From NCBI GenBank assembly GCA_017461475.1, contig JAFTXX010000009.1, positions 1 to 46,725 on the forward strand: a DNA stretch of 46,725 nucleotides, written 5' to 3'. A program made the position numbers and the translations under genes. Source of the stretch: Clostridia bacterium (GTDB lineage Bacteria; Bacillota; Clostridia; Oscillospirales; CAG-272). The notes beneath the pieces are model-generated. The model made no database searches, was not told the DNA's origin, and worked only from the letters and a program-made list of their open reading frames with translations. Shown one piece after another: positions 8,511-16,149 of the stretch. The stretch's first letter is position 1. Every line of letters starts with the position of its first letter.

Positions 8511-9611
8511 TCACTTATAATTTTCAAGTATATACGCCGCGGCGAGGGAGCTTACAAGGCCGTAGCTGTCCGCGCCTGCACTCTGTCCCTGTGATTTTAA
8601 ATATGCGTCGTTTGCCGCGTGCGAAACATCGCCTACGGCGCTGTTTGCATAAGGCGAAAAGCCTTGTACATATCCCGTGTATTCAGTGAGAAGTTCGCCC
8701 GAAAAATGTTCGCTCAGTTCATAAAACATGTCCTTGTCCGCTTCGTACAGCGTGTTTGAGAGGTGGTTTGCTATCTCTGCAAATCCGCAGTAGCGGATGT
8801 ACGGGTCGTCGGAGTTAACACATGCGAGAAACGCAACAAAGTTTGCCTCATCCTCGGGTGCAACGCCGCGCTGGTGCGCCATTTCGTGCGCCGCGGTAAA
8901 TGTTACCGAGTAGTCGGGGAAGTTGGTGTTGACGTTAGCCTCGCCCGTGAAAAATGTGTATATCCCCGAGATGCGGGTGTATGTCATCGGTTTTGACAGC
9001 GCTATGCGCTTTGGCGAGACGTAAAGAGGCGAGAGAAATTTGTACTCGCCGTAGAGATTTTCAAACGAAACATTCAATTTTTTGCCCATGTCCGAAAAAC
9101 CGTAGGGCATTACCGCTGAACCAATTTCATCGCGGACTATCTCGCTTTCAAGCGCGTCAGCTTCGGCGAGCGCAATTATGCATGCGTCATAGATGTCACT
9201 TGCGGTAAGGTCGCCTGCGTCGAGCCCCGCTTTTTCTTCCATAGGCGTACAATCGTATGCGATGCCGAAGTTCACGGTGAATATCGCAAGCAACAGGCAG
9301 ATAAGTCCGACAAGGTCGAAAACGCGCCGCGTGAGCCTATCCGAGTTAAGGCTTGTTGCACAGTAGATAAGAAAAATCACCGCCGCGGGAATGAGCATTA
9401 TTATAATGGCTTCGGCAAGCGAAAAGGGCAAAACCGCCGTCATATATGCAAGCGCCCCGCGGAAAAACGAGGAAATGTATCGGTTGAAAAAGTCCGCGAA
9501 AGCGGGCGAGAGCATCGCGATAAACTTTGCAAGCATTGCAAAGGCGAAAACGCATACCGAAATTTTTGCAAACGGGGTGATGTATCTTCTTTTGAAATCT
9601 TTAAATTTCAT
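8511..9611 (-). CDS. DUF3810-type membrane protein with zinc-metallopeptidase motif
   Basis: 366 residues. Three N-terminal membrane helices (about 13-32, 52-84, 99-117) are followed by a soluble domain containing HEMAH at about 242-246 and EDEAN at about 253-257, the arrangement expected for a gluzincin-like zinc site (HExxH plus a downstream Glu). This matches the DUF3810 family, whose substrate is unknown. The start at 9611 overlaps the upstream pseudouridine-synthase gene by 11 bases and is preceded by AAGGAA, so the two are translationally coupled. Being in the wal cluster hints at envelope-protein processing, but nothing in the sequence identifies a target. Confidence 0.78.
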   Translation of the reverse strand: MKFKDFKRRYITPFAKISVCVFAFAMLAKFIAMLSPAFADFFNRYISSFFRGALAYMTAVLPFSLAEAIIIMLIPAAVIFLIYCATSLNSDRLTRRVFDLVGLICLLLAIFTVNFGIAYDCTPMEEKAGLDAGDLTASDIYDACIIALAEADALESEIVRDEIGSAVMPYGFSDMGKKLNVSFENLYGEYKFLSPLYVSPKRIALSKPMTYTRISGIYTFFTGEANVNTNFPDYSVTFTAAHEMAHQRGVAPEDEANFVAFLACVNSDDPYIRYCGFAEIANHLSNTLYEADKDMFYELSEHFSGELLTEYTGYVQGFSPYANSAVGDVSHAANDAYLKSQGQSAGADSYGLVSSLAAAYILENYK

Positions 9612-10494
9612 TTTTTATTTCCTTAAGAAAAGTTTCCATGTCGGCGGGAAGCGGCGCTTTGAGCTCGAGATGTTCTCCCGTAAAAGGGTGGGTAAAGCGC
9701 ATTACCCCCGCGTGGAGCGCCTGGCGCGGCATTTCTTTCCCGCCGCCGTAAAGGTCGTCGCCGACAATGGGCGAACCCATTGAGGAAAGATGTACGCGGA
9801 GCTGGTGTGTCCTGCCGGTAACGGGTTCGCACTCGACCACACTGACCCCGCCGCACTTTTCAAGCACGCGGTAGCGCGTGTGAGCAAATTCGCTGTCGCG
9901 CCCCTCGTCATACACTGCGCGCGTGATGATGCTTTCTTCCACGCGGCGGATGTAGCTTTTTATCTCGCCCTCGCCGTCAAGACTGCCGCGGCAAAAGGCG
10001 GTGTAAAGTTTTTCATAGTGCAAATTCGTCTTTGCAAAACGGTCGGCGGCATAGCGGTTTTTTGCCACTATGACAATGCCGCTCGTGTCCCCGTCAAGGC
10101 GGTTGACCGCGCGCATCACAAAGGGCACGCCGCGCTTGTCAAATTCAAATTTCAAAGCATTTGCAAGCGTGTCCATCCTGTGCCCGTGCGAAAGGTGGGT
10201 AGGCATGTACGGCGGCTTGTTTATCGCCATAATGTGCGCGTCCTCGTAGATGATGTCAAGCGGCATCTCACACGGATAAAGCGACTCGTCGCAGTCGGCG
10301 TAGGTGTCTTCAATCTCAAGTGAGACCACGTCGCCCACCTGCAGTTCAAACCGAACCGTAACGCTCTCGCCGTTTACTTTGATGCCGTCCTTTTTCTTTA
10401 AGTCGGTGACAAGAGAGTGCGACATACAAAGCCGTTTTTGTAAATAATCCCGCAGTTTTCTGCCGCCAAAATCGCCGTCAACCGTAAATTCCAT
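9601..10494 (-). CDS. RluA/RluD-family pseudouridine synthase
   Basis: 297 residues. An S4-like RNA-binding N-terminus (about 1-60) precedes the catalytic domain with INKPP and the NRLDGDTSGI motif, in which Asp at about 134 is the nucleophile (most relatives have HRLD). C-terminal GRTHQLRVH and VGDDLYGG motifs are intact. It isomerises uridine in rRNA or tRNA; whether its target is that of RluD, RluA or RluC cannot be decided here. It is first in the minus-strand envelope cluster, with a promoter at 10529-10558, and overlaps the next gene by 11 bases. Confidence 0.92.
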   Translation of the reverse strand: MEFTVDGDFGGRKLRDYLQKRLCMSHSLVTDLKKKDGIKVNGESVTVRFELQVGDVVSLEIEDTYADCDESLYPCEMPLDIIYEDAHIMAINKPPYMPTHLSHGHRMDTLANALKFEFDKRGVPFVMRAVNRLDGDTSGIVIVAKNRYAADRFAKTNLHYEKLYTAFCRGSLDGEGEIKSYIRRVEESIITRAVYDEGRDSEFAHTRYRVLEKCGGVSVVECEPVTGRTHQLRVHLSSMGSPIVGDDLYGGGKEMPRQALHAGVMRFTHPFTGEHLELKAPLPADMETFLKEIKNEI

Positions 10495-10528
10495 CAGAGC
10501 CTACTCTTCCATATTAATATATATTATT

Positions 10529-10558
10529 AGTATAGCATAAATTTATAGCCGTAGTCGA
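10529..10558 (-). promoter_or_regulatory. Promoter of the pseudouridine-synthase/wal cluster
   Basis: On the minus strand TCGACT, 18-base spacer, TATACT, about 35 bases upstream of the first gene. Repeat A copy 3 starts only 18 bases further upstream, so the promoter lies between repeat and gene. Confidence 0.45.
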
Positions 10559-10576
10559 TAGATTTTTGAAAAAAGA

Positions 10577-10866
10577 TAAATATTAATGTTTATGTTACAA
10601 ACATCTCCGCCCAAGATCCTTCGCGCTGCGGCTCGCACTGATTTAACCGCCGCAAAACGCGGCGGATGATGCGACGGAACTAAAGTTTTCTTACGCAGGT
10701 AGTCAGAGCCGCATTGCTCAAGGATGACAAGGGCGGGATTTAGCATAGTGCTAAAAAAGCCTTTTTTTACGCACTGTAACAACCCCCGCTTGTCATCCTC
10801 GAACGGAGCGCAGCGAAGTGAAGGATCTCGCGGGGAGATGTTTGCTTGAACTCTAAACATTAATTT
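10577..10866 (+). repeat. Repeat A copy 3 (290-bp class)
   Basis: Same terminal repeats (TAAATATTAATGTTTATG at left, TAAACATTAATTTT at right) and inner palindromic arms as the other copies, with an extra block of about 86 bases near the left end containing CCGCCGCAAAACGCGGCGG. It has the same orientation and length class as the copy at 11501-11790. Together they bracket two small genes. Confidence 0.88.
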
Positions 10867-10874
10867 TCCCCACA

Positions 10875-10912
10875 AACAGCAAAAGGCTCACATTGTGTAA
10901 GCCTTTTGCTGT
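10875..10912. terminator. Possible terminator of the small 77-residue gene
   Basis: Hairpin with 12-bp arms (CAGCAAAAGGCT and its complement). It lies 15 bases past the stop of the minus-strand gene. The T-run on that strand is weak (TTTG), and a better T-tract faces the plus strand. Confidence 0.5.
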
Positions 10913-10926
10913 TTTGTTTTGTTACG

Positions 10927-11160
10927 TTAAAAATCATGCCTTCCGCCGCAGTTTAATCCGTTGGCTTCAAACAGACAGACAATTTCTTCGACAACATCAA
11001 AATCTTTATATTCTTCATTTTGAATTATTTGCTGGATTTTTCCCAGAATTGATATTGCTTTGCTGTTTGCAATTTCATCTGCGTTAATTACAAAATCTTC
11101 AATTCGGTCATTGATAAAACTTATAATGTGGTCTTTTAACAATTCGGTTTTTATTTTCAT
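10927..11160 (-). CDS. Small acidic protein of unknown function
   Basis: 77 residues, mostly predicted helix, acidic in its C-terminal half, ending in CGGRHDF. No known family recognised. The start at 11160 (ATG AAA ATA AAA) is preceded by AGAGGTAAAAA, a usable ribosome-binding site. It is transcribed divergently from the XRE regulator with 89 bases between starts, and shared repeats in that gap suggest joint control. Its DNA is much richer in A+T than flanking genes, and both genes lie between two direct copies of repeat A, which points to acquisition as a unit. A toxin or antitoxin role is possible but unsupported by any motif. Confidence 0.6.
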   Translation of the reverse strand: MKIKTELLKDHIISFINDRIEDFVINADEIANSKAISILGKIQQIIQNEEYKDFDVVEEIVCLFEANGLNCGGRHDF

Positions 11161-11175
11161 TTTTTACCTCTGATA

Positions 11176-11220
11176 AATGGTACCGAATGATACCAAAATT
11201 ATAATACAATAATACCATTT
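11176..11220. promoter_or_regulatory. Operator-like inverted repeats between divergent small genes
   Basis: AAATGGTA (11176-11183) is repeated inverted as TACCATTT (11213-11220), with a further TACC at 11191-11194 and a TATAAT at 11200-11205. Small XRE proteins usually repress their own divergent promoter region from such half-sites. Confidence 0.4.
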
Positions 11221-11249
11221 AGTAACATTAAAATCAAGAGGTGATTTTG

Positions 11250-11447
11250 GTGTTTTTCAAAAGGTTGTATGACCTGCGCGTAGACAATGACATGACACAG
11301 CAAGATGTTGCGGACTATCTTACATGCAACCGTCAGGTCTATGCAAGGTATGAACGTGGCATACGTGAGATTCCCGTTTCAATGCTGATAAAACTTGCAA
11401 AATTGTATAACGTTTCAACTGATTATATATTAGGTTTGGACGAGTAA
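11250..11447 (+). CDS. XRE-family helix-turn-helix regulator
   Basis: 65 residues, essentially one HTH_3/Cro-CI domain: MTQQDVADYL forms helix 2, CNRQVYARYERG the recognition helix region, and LAKLYNVSTDYILGL the closing helices typical of SinR/CI-type proteins. The GTG at 11250 was chosen because AGAGGTG ends 6 bases upstream; a GTG at 11241 would overlap that site. Probably a DNA-binding repressor acting on the divergent intergenic region. It is AT-rich relative to neighbours and ends in an intrinsic terminator. Confidence 0.85.
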   Translation: MFFKRLYDLRVDNDMTQQDVADYLTCNRQVYARYERGIREIPVSMLIKLAKLYNVSTDYILGLDE

Positions 11448-11476
11448 AAGGATTGCATTTGCGTGCAGTCCTTTTT
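11446..11476 (+). terminator. Terminator of the XRE gene
   Basis: Arms AAAAGGATTGCA and TGCAGTCCTTTT (one G-T pair) end in a T-run, starting at the stop codon. Confidence 0.7.
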
Positions 11477-11500
11477 GCTATGCGACCGGTGTTAGTGAGG

Positions 11501-11790
11501 TAAATAAATGTTTATGTTACTAACATCTCCGCCCGAGATCCTTCGCGCTGCGGCTCGCACTGATTTAACCGCCGCAAAAAGCGGCGGATGATGCGGCGGA
11601 ACTAAAGTTTTCTTACGCAGGTAGTCAGAGCCGCATTGCTCAAGGATGACAAGGGCGGGATTTAGCAAAGTGCTAAAAAAGCCTTGTTTTATCGCATTGT
11701 AACAACCCCCGCTTGTCATCCTCGAACGGAGCGCAGCGAAGTGAAGGATCTCGCGGGGAGATGTTTGCTACTCCGCTAAACATTAATTTA
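11501..11790 (+). repeat. Repeat A copy 4 (290-bp class)
   Basis: Near-identical to the copy at 10577-10866, same orientation and length. Left end TAAATAAATGTTTATG, right end TAAACATTAATTTA. It carries the same extra CCGCCGCAAAAAGCGGCGG block. Confidence 0.88.
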
Positions 11791-11794
11791 CCAA

Positions 11795-11828
11795 ACAAAA
11801 AAGGCTTGCACCAATGCAAACCTTTTTG
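11795..11828 (-). terminator. Terminator of the Ldh_2-family gene
   Basis: On the minus strand, arms AAAAAGGTTTGCA and TGCAAGCCTTTTTT end in a T-run a few bases after the stop. Confidence 0.8.
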
Positions 11829-11834
11829 CTTATC

Positions 11835-12968
11835 TTAATAATTTCCGCTGAACATTTTGTCTGTCTTGACTGCGTCGACGTGGTCGCCGAAGTATTTCTT
11901 CGGGTTGATGCCGACGAACTTTGCAAACTCTATCATCTCGCGGAGGGTGTTGATGTTGACGGGTGCGCCTTCCTTCATGATGCGCGCGGTTGCTTCAACT
12001 TCCTTTTCGCCGTGGGTGTAGATACGGGTTGCACCCTCAGCCTTGGGAGACTCGCGAAGTTCGCGGAGGTATGTAGAAAGGTGTTCCTTAATGGCCTCGG
12101 GGTTGCCGAAGTTCTTCGGGTCAATTGCGATAAAGCCGTGGCAGATACCGCTCTTGCCGCCGTGCATTGCGTAGTTCGAGGTGGTACCCATGGAAAGGAT
12201 GGAACAGAAGATTTCGCAAATCATGCCGTAGCCGTAACCCTTGTGGCTGCCGAGAACCTCGGTGTTGCCGCCGAGAGGCATAATGCCGCCGCCGTTCTTT
12301 GCAACGATGTTTGCAAGTACGTCGGGTGCGTCGGTGGAAGCCTTGCCGTCCTTGTTAAGCGCCCAGCCGTCGGGGAGAGGCTTTTCCATCTTGTTGTACA
12401 TTTCGAGCTTGCCGCGGGTAACAACGGTGGTGGAAGCGTCAAAGAAGAAGTCGTAGGGCTCGGCGGGCATTGCAATTGCAATGGGGTTGGAACCGAGCAT
12501 TGCGAGCTTGCCGAAGGTGGGAACCATGATAGCCTCGGAGTTTGTGAACGCCATACCGATAAGACCTGCGTCGCACGCCATCTTTGCGTAGTAGCCAGCG
12601 ATACCGAAGTGGTTGGAGTTGCGTACGGAAACGATACCAACGCCGCTCTTCTTAGCCTTCTTGATAGCGAGCTGCATAGCCTTGTGACCTGCGAGCTGAC
12701 CCATTGCATCGTGCGCGTCGATAACGGCGGTGGTGCCCGACTCGTGAACTACCTCGGGTTTAGCCTTAGGGTTGATAAGACCTTTTTCGATACCCTTGTG
12801 GTAGCGAACGAGACGCTGCATGCCGTGGGACTCAATGCCGAACTTGTCGGACATAAGAAGTACATCGGTGATGATACGGCACTCGGATTTTTTAAAGCCG
12901 AGCTTCTTGAACGCGGTCATGCAGAAATCGTCAAGCAGCTCGACGGGAAGATGTACATATTCTGTCAT
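11835..12968 (-). CDS. Ldh_2 family malate/L-lactate (or ureidoglycolate-type) dehydrogenase
   Basis: 377 residues, the usual size of this NAD(P)-dependent family, which is unrelated to the Rossmann-type lactate dehydrogenases. Recognisable are SHGMQRL (catalytic His at about 48), NSNHFGIAGYY, GSNPIAIAMPA and HKGYGYGM near the C-terminal third. Members oxidise malate, L-lactate, L-sulfolactate or ureidoglycolate; the substrate cannot be assigned. The start at 12968 has AAGGAG seven bases upstream. It is separated from tpiA by a terminator, so it is transcribed on its own, although no clear promoter is visible in the 91-base gap. Confidence 0.9.
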   Translation of the reverse strand: MTEYVHLPVELLDDFCMTAFKKLGFKKSECRIITDVLLMSDKFGIESHGMQRLVRYHKGIEKGLINPKAKPEVVHESGTTAVIDAHDAMGQLAGHKAMQLAIKKAKKSGVGIVSVRNSNHFGIAGYYAKMACDAGLIGMAFTNSEAIMVPTFGKLAMLGSNPIAIAMPAEPYDFFFDASTTVVTRGKLEMYNKMEKPLPDGWALNKDGKASTDAPDVLANIVAKNGGGIMPLGGNTEVLGSHKGYGYGMICEIFCSILSMGTTSNYAMHGGKSGICHGFIAIDPKNFGNPEAIKEHLSTYLRELRESPKAEGATRIYTHGEKEVEATARIMKEGAPVNINTLREMIEFAKFVGINPKKYFGDHVDAVKTDKMFSGNY

Positions 12969-13000
12969 TTTCGTTCTCCTTGTTATGTTTTTAACGATAA

Positions 13001-13041
13001 TAAAAGCACCGCCTTGCACCGCTTCGGTGCTAAGGCGGTGC
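13001..13041 (-). terminator. Terminator of pgk-tpiA
   Basis: A long GC-rich hairpin (GCACCGCC with GGCGGTGC, an inner GCACCG/CGGTGC pair and a TTC-type loop), then TTTTATTA on the minus strand. Confidence 0.85.
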
Positions 13042-13059
13042 CTTGATGCCTTGGTTAAA

Positions 13060-13818
13060 TTACTGAGCAGCGCTTACAATAGCGGTGAAAGCGTCTGTCT
13101 TGAGGGACGCGCCGCCGATAAGACCGCCGTCGATGTTCTCTTTTGCGAGAAGGTCGGCAGCATTCTTGTCGTTCATCGAACCGCCGTACTGGATGATAAT
13201 TTCCTTTGCAGCAGCTTCGCCGTAAAGCTTAGCTACGGTTGCGCGGATAACGCCGCAAGTCTCGTCGGCCTGCTCGGGAGTAGCGGTGAGACCTGTGCCG
13301 ATAGCCCATACAGGCTCGTATGCGATGATAACGTTCTTGAGGTCGTCAGCGGAAATACCTGCGAGGTCGAGCTTAACCTGCATTGCAACGAGTTCGTCGG
13401 TGATGCCCGCCTGTCTTGCGTCGAGCATTTCGCCAACGCAAAGGAGAACCTTAAAGCCTGCGGCAAGTGCAGCCTTGGTGCGCTTGTTAACGGTCTCGTC
13501 GGTCTCGCCGAAATACTGACGGCGCTCGCTGTGACCGATAATAACGTACTCGGTGCCGATCTCTTTGAGCATGTTTGCGCTTACTTCACCGGTGAACGCG
13601 CCCTTTTCCTCAAAGTGAACGTTCTGCGCGCCGATATGGATGTTTGTGCCCTTAGCAGCCTCAACAGCGGTTGCAATGTCAACAAAGGGAACGCAAAGAA
13701 CGATGTCGCAGTTATCCTTGCCCGCAACCATAGGTGCAAGCGCGGTGATAAATTCTTTAGTCTGTGCGGGGGTCTGGTTCATCTTCCAGTTGCCCGCGAT
13801 AACGTAACGTCTAGCCAT
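13060..13818 (-). CDS. tpiA: Triosephosphate isomerase
   Basis: 252 residues, standard length. It interconverts dihydroxyacetone phosphate and glyceraldehyde 3-phosphate in glycolysis. The active-site residues are all present: Asn10 and Lys12 in GNWKMN, His96 in IGHSERR, Glu168 in AYEPVWAIGTG, and the phosphate-gripping IQYGGS loop near residue 210. It is downstream of pgk with a 63-base gap and followed by a terminator, forming a two-gene glycolytic operon. Its GAGG ribosome-binding site can pair with an upstream CCTCA (13836-13840), giving a small hairpin over the site. Confidence 0.97.
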   Translation of the reverse strand: MARRYVIAGNWKMNQTPAQTKEFITALAPMVAGKDNCDIVLCVPFVDIATAVEAAKGTNIHIGAQNVHFEEKGAFTGEVSANMLKEIGTEYVIIGHSERRQYFGETDETVNKRTKAALAAGFKVLLCVGEMLDARQAGITDELVAMQVKLDLAGISADDLKNVIIAYEPVWAIGTGLTATPEQADETCGVIRATVAKLYGEAAAKEIIIQYGGSMNDKNAADLLAKENIDGGLIGGASLKTDAFTAIVSAAQ

Positions 13819-13881
13819 TTTATAACCTCATTCATTGAGGATGGGCAGATTTGCACCTGCCCAACCGCATTGTGTTTTTAA

Positions 13882-15078
13882 TTATTTGTCCTGGAGACAA
13901 GCGATGCCGGGAAGCTCAAGACCCTCGAGGAATTCGAGAGAAGCGCCGCCGCCGGTGGAAATGTGAGTGATTCTGTCAGCAAAGCCGAGCTGCTCGCAAG
14001 CTGCTGCGCTGTCGCCGCCGCCTACGATAGTGGTAGCTTCGCTCTCAGCGAGTGCCTTTGCAACAGCAATAGTACCCTTTGCGAGAGTGGGGTTTTCAAA
14101 TACGCCCATAGGACCGTTCCAAACTACAGTCTTTGCGCTCTTTGCAGCCTCTGCATAGAGCTCCATGGTCTTTTCGCCGATGTCGAGACCTTCCATGTCA
14201 GCGGGGATAGCGTCAGCGGAAACGTTCTTGGTCTCAACGGGAGCGTCGATAGGATCGGGGAAACCTGCGCAAACGGTGGTATCAACGGGGAGAAGAAGCT
14301 TAACGCCCTTTTCCTCAGCCTTCTTCATCATATCCTTGCAGTAGTCGATCTTCTCTTCGTCGAGGAGGGACTTACCAACGCCGTAGCCCTTAGCTGCGAG
14401 GAAGGTGTAAGCCATACCGCCGCCGATGATAAGGGTGTCAACCTTGGTGAGAAGGTTGTTGATAACATTGAGCTTATCCTTAACCTTTGCACCGCCGAGG
14501 ATAGCAACGAAGGGACGCTCGGGGTTAGCGAGAGCCTTGCCCATGATGCCGATTTCCTTCTGGATGAGGTAGCCGCAAACTGCGGGGAGGTAATCAGCAA
14601 CGCCAGCGGTGGTAGCATGTGCACGGTGAGCGGTACCGAATGCGTCGTTTACATAAACTTCTGCCATGGAAGCGAGTTCCTTAGCAAATTCGGGGTCGTT
14701 CTTCTCTTCGCGAGCGTCGAAACGAACGTTTTCGAGAAGCATTGCCTGACCCTCTTTGAGAGCGGCAGCCTTAGCCTTTGCGTCCTCGCCTACGATATCG
14801 TTTGCGAGTTCAACAGTCTGACCGAGAAGCTCGGTGAGGCGAGCCGCAACGGGAGCGAGAGAGTACTTGGGGTTAACTTCGCCCTTGGGCTTACCCATGT
14901 GAGAGCAGAGGATAACCTTTGCGCCCTGCGCGAGCAGGTACTTAATGGTGGGAAGAGCCTCAACGATTCTCTTGTCACTGGTGATCTTACCGTCCTTGAG
15001 CGGAACGTTGAAGTCACAGCGTACAAGTACCTTCTTGCCGGCAACGGCAACATCTTCGATTGTTTTCTTGTTATACAT
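13882..15078 (-). CDS. pgk: Phosphoglycerate kinase
   Basis: 398 residues. It transfers phosphate from 1,3-bisphosphoglycerate to ADP. The N-terminal VRCDFNVPL and substrate-binding SHMGKPKG and LLENVRF segments, the GGAKVKDK hinge region, and the C-terminal nucleotide-binding WNGPMGVFE and GGGDSAAA motifs are complete. The start at 15078 has AAAGGAG upstream. It is first gene of a pgk-tpiA operon with a good promoter at 15134-15162. Glyceraldehyde-3-phosphate dehydrogenase, often next to it, is not present here. Confidence 0.97.
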   Translation of the reverse strand: MYNKKTIEDVAVAGKKVLVRCDFNVPLKDGKITSDKRIVEALPTIKYLLAQGAKVILCSHMGKPKGEVNPKYSLAPVAARLTELLGQTVELANDIVGEDAKAKAAALKEGQAMLLENVRFDAREEKNDPEFAKELASMAEVYVNDAFGTAHRAHATTAGVADYLPAVCGYLIQKEIGIMGKALANPERPFVAILGGAKVKDKLNVINNLLTKVDTLIIGGGMAYTFLAAKGYGVGKSLLDEEKIDYCKDMMKKAEEKGVKLLLPVDTTVCAGFPDPIDAPVETKNVSADAIPADMEGLDIGEKTMELYAEAAKSAKTVVWNGPMGVFENPTLAKGTIAVAKALAESEATTIVGGGDSAAACEQLGFADRITHISTGGGASLEFLEGLELPGIACLQDK

Positions 15079-15133
15079 TAGATGTACACTCCTTTATATT
15101 AATTTGTAATAAACAAAATGTTTTCCACCTTTT

Positions 15134-15162
15134 AATATATCACATTCTTTTGAGAATATCAA
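15134..15162 (-). promoter_or_regulatory. Promoter of pgk-tpiA
   Basis: On the minus strand TTGATA, 17-base spacer, TATATT, about 56 bases upstream of pgk. Confidence 0.65.
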
Positions 15163-15195
15163 CATAATTTGTTAATTTTTTGGCATAAAAAAGTG

Positions 15196-15224
15196 TTTAC
15201 TTTTTACACCGAATATATTAGAAT
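15196..15224 (+). promoter_or_regulatory. Promoter of the methyltransferase gene
   Basis: TTTACT, 17-base spacer, TAGAAT, ending 31 bases before the start codon. It is divergent from the pgk promoter. Confidence 0.55.
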
Positions 15225-15255
15225 ATTAAAGTAGACTTAAAATAGGGGGAAGAGC

Positions 15256-16014
15256 ATGACCGACAATTATTTTGCGCTTTCAAAGGTGTATGATAAGCTC
15301 AACGCCGACCTTGACTATGCGGCATGGGCGAAGTATATAGATGAAAAAATCAAGGTGCACTCGGATATTGATGTGTCGCTTGTGCTCGACCTTTGCTGCG
15401 GCACGGGCGCAATGACTTTTGAACTTGATAAACTAGGCTACGACATGACCGGCATTGACCTTTCGCCCGATATGCTCGACATAGCACGCGGGAAGGCATG
15501 TGAAGCGGGCCGCATGGAAAATATCCTTTTCCTTTGCCAGGACATGTGCGAGTTTGAGCTCTACGGCACCGTGCAGGCGGTGGTAAGCTGCCTTGACAGT
15601 CTCAATCACCTTGACTCGGCAGAAGATTTGAAAAAGGTCTTCGGCCTCGTGCACAACTACCTTGAGCCGGGCGGGCTTTTTATGTTTGACTTGAATTCGC
15701 CCTATAAATTCAAAAACATCTACGGTACAAACGCTTACGTCCTCGAGGACGAGGGTATTTACTGCGGCTGGCAGAATATATACGATAAGGAGAGCCGCAT
15801 CTGCGACTTTTACACCACCGTTTTCACCCAGAATGAGGACGGTACATATTCCCGCTATGATGACTACGAGCGCGAATATTGCTTTACGCAAAGGGAAGTT
15901 GAAAAGCTGCTCCAAAAATGCGGCTTTGACATAGTCACAGTCGACGGCGACATCGACGGCAGCCCCGTGGAGAGGGACACCGAGAGATTGTACTTTACGG
16001 TTAAGAGAGTATAG
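15256..16014 (+). CDS. Class I SAM-dependent methyltransferase
   Basis: 252 residues. The SAM-binding motif I is LDLCCGTGAM (residues about 44-53), followed by the acidic GIDLSPDML motif II and an LEPGGLFMFDLN motif near residue 135. This is the Methyltransf_25/ubiE-like fold with a C-terminal beta extension typical of clostridial small-molecule methyltransferases. The acceptor substrate is unknown. A GGGGGAAG site lies upstream of the ATG. It is divergently transcribed from pgk, followed by repeat B and then hslO. Confidence 0.88.
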   Translation: MTDNYFALSKVYDKLNADLDYAAWAKYIDEKIKVHSDIDVSLVLDLCCGTGAMTFELDKLGYDMTGIDLSPDMLDIARGKACEAGRMENILFLCQDMCEFELYGTVQAVVSCLDSLNHLDSAEDLKKVFGLVHNYLEPGGLFMFDLNSPYKFKNIYGTNAYVLEDEGIYCGWQNIYDKESRICDFYTTVFTQNEDGTYSRYDDYEREYCFTQREVEKLLQKCGFDIVTVDGDIDGSPVERDTERLYFTVKRV

Positions 16015-16034
16015 TTAATGTAACATACCAACCC

Positions 16035-16109
16035 GTAGGGGCGATTATTAATCGCCCGAAAAGCAGGGATGAGATGTTGTACAAGCGGGCGATTACCAAT
16101 CGCCCCTAC
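16035..16109. repeat. Repeat B copy 1 (palindromic)
   Basis: GTAGGGGCGATTATTAATCG at the left is mirrored by CGATTACCAATCGCCCCTAC at the right, around a loop of about 28 bases. Related copies are at 41982-42008 (loopless) and 46591-46665. Confidence 0.85.
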
Positions 16110-16149
16110 AGATTTGTGCGGTTTATGCACAAGCGTGTAAGGAGAAATA

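Noticed and set aside
10927-11447. Toxin-antitoxin system
   Set aside because: The layout is suggestive, but the genes are divergent and the small protein shows no toxin or antitoxin family motif.
11814-13046. Long plus-strand frame opposite the Ldh_2 gene
   Set aside because: Antisense shadow of a recognisable enzyme, Cys/Val-rich composition typical of such shadows, no ribosome-binding site.
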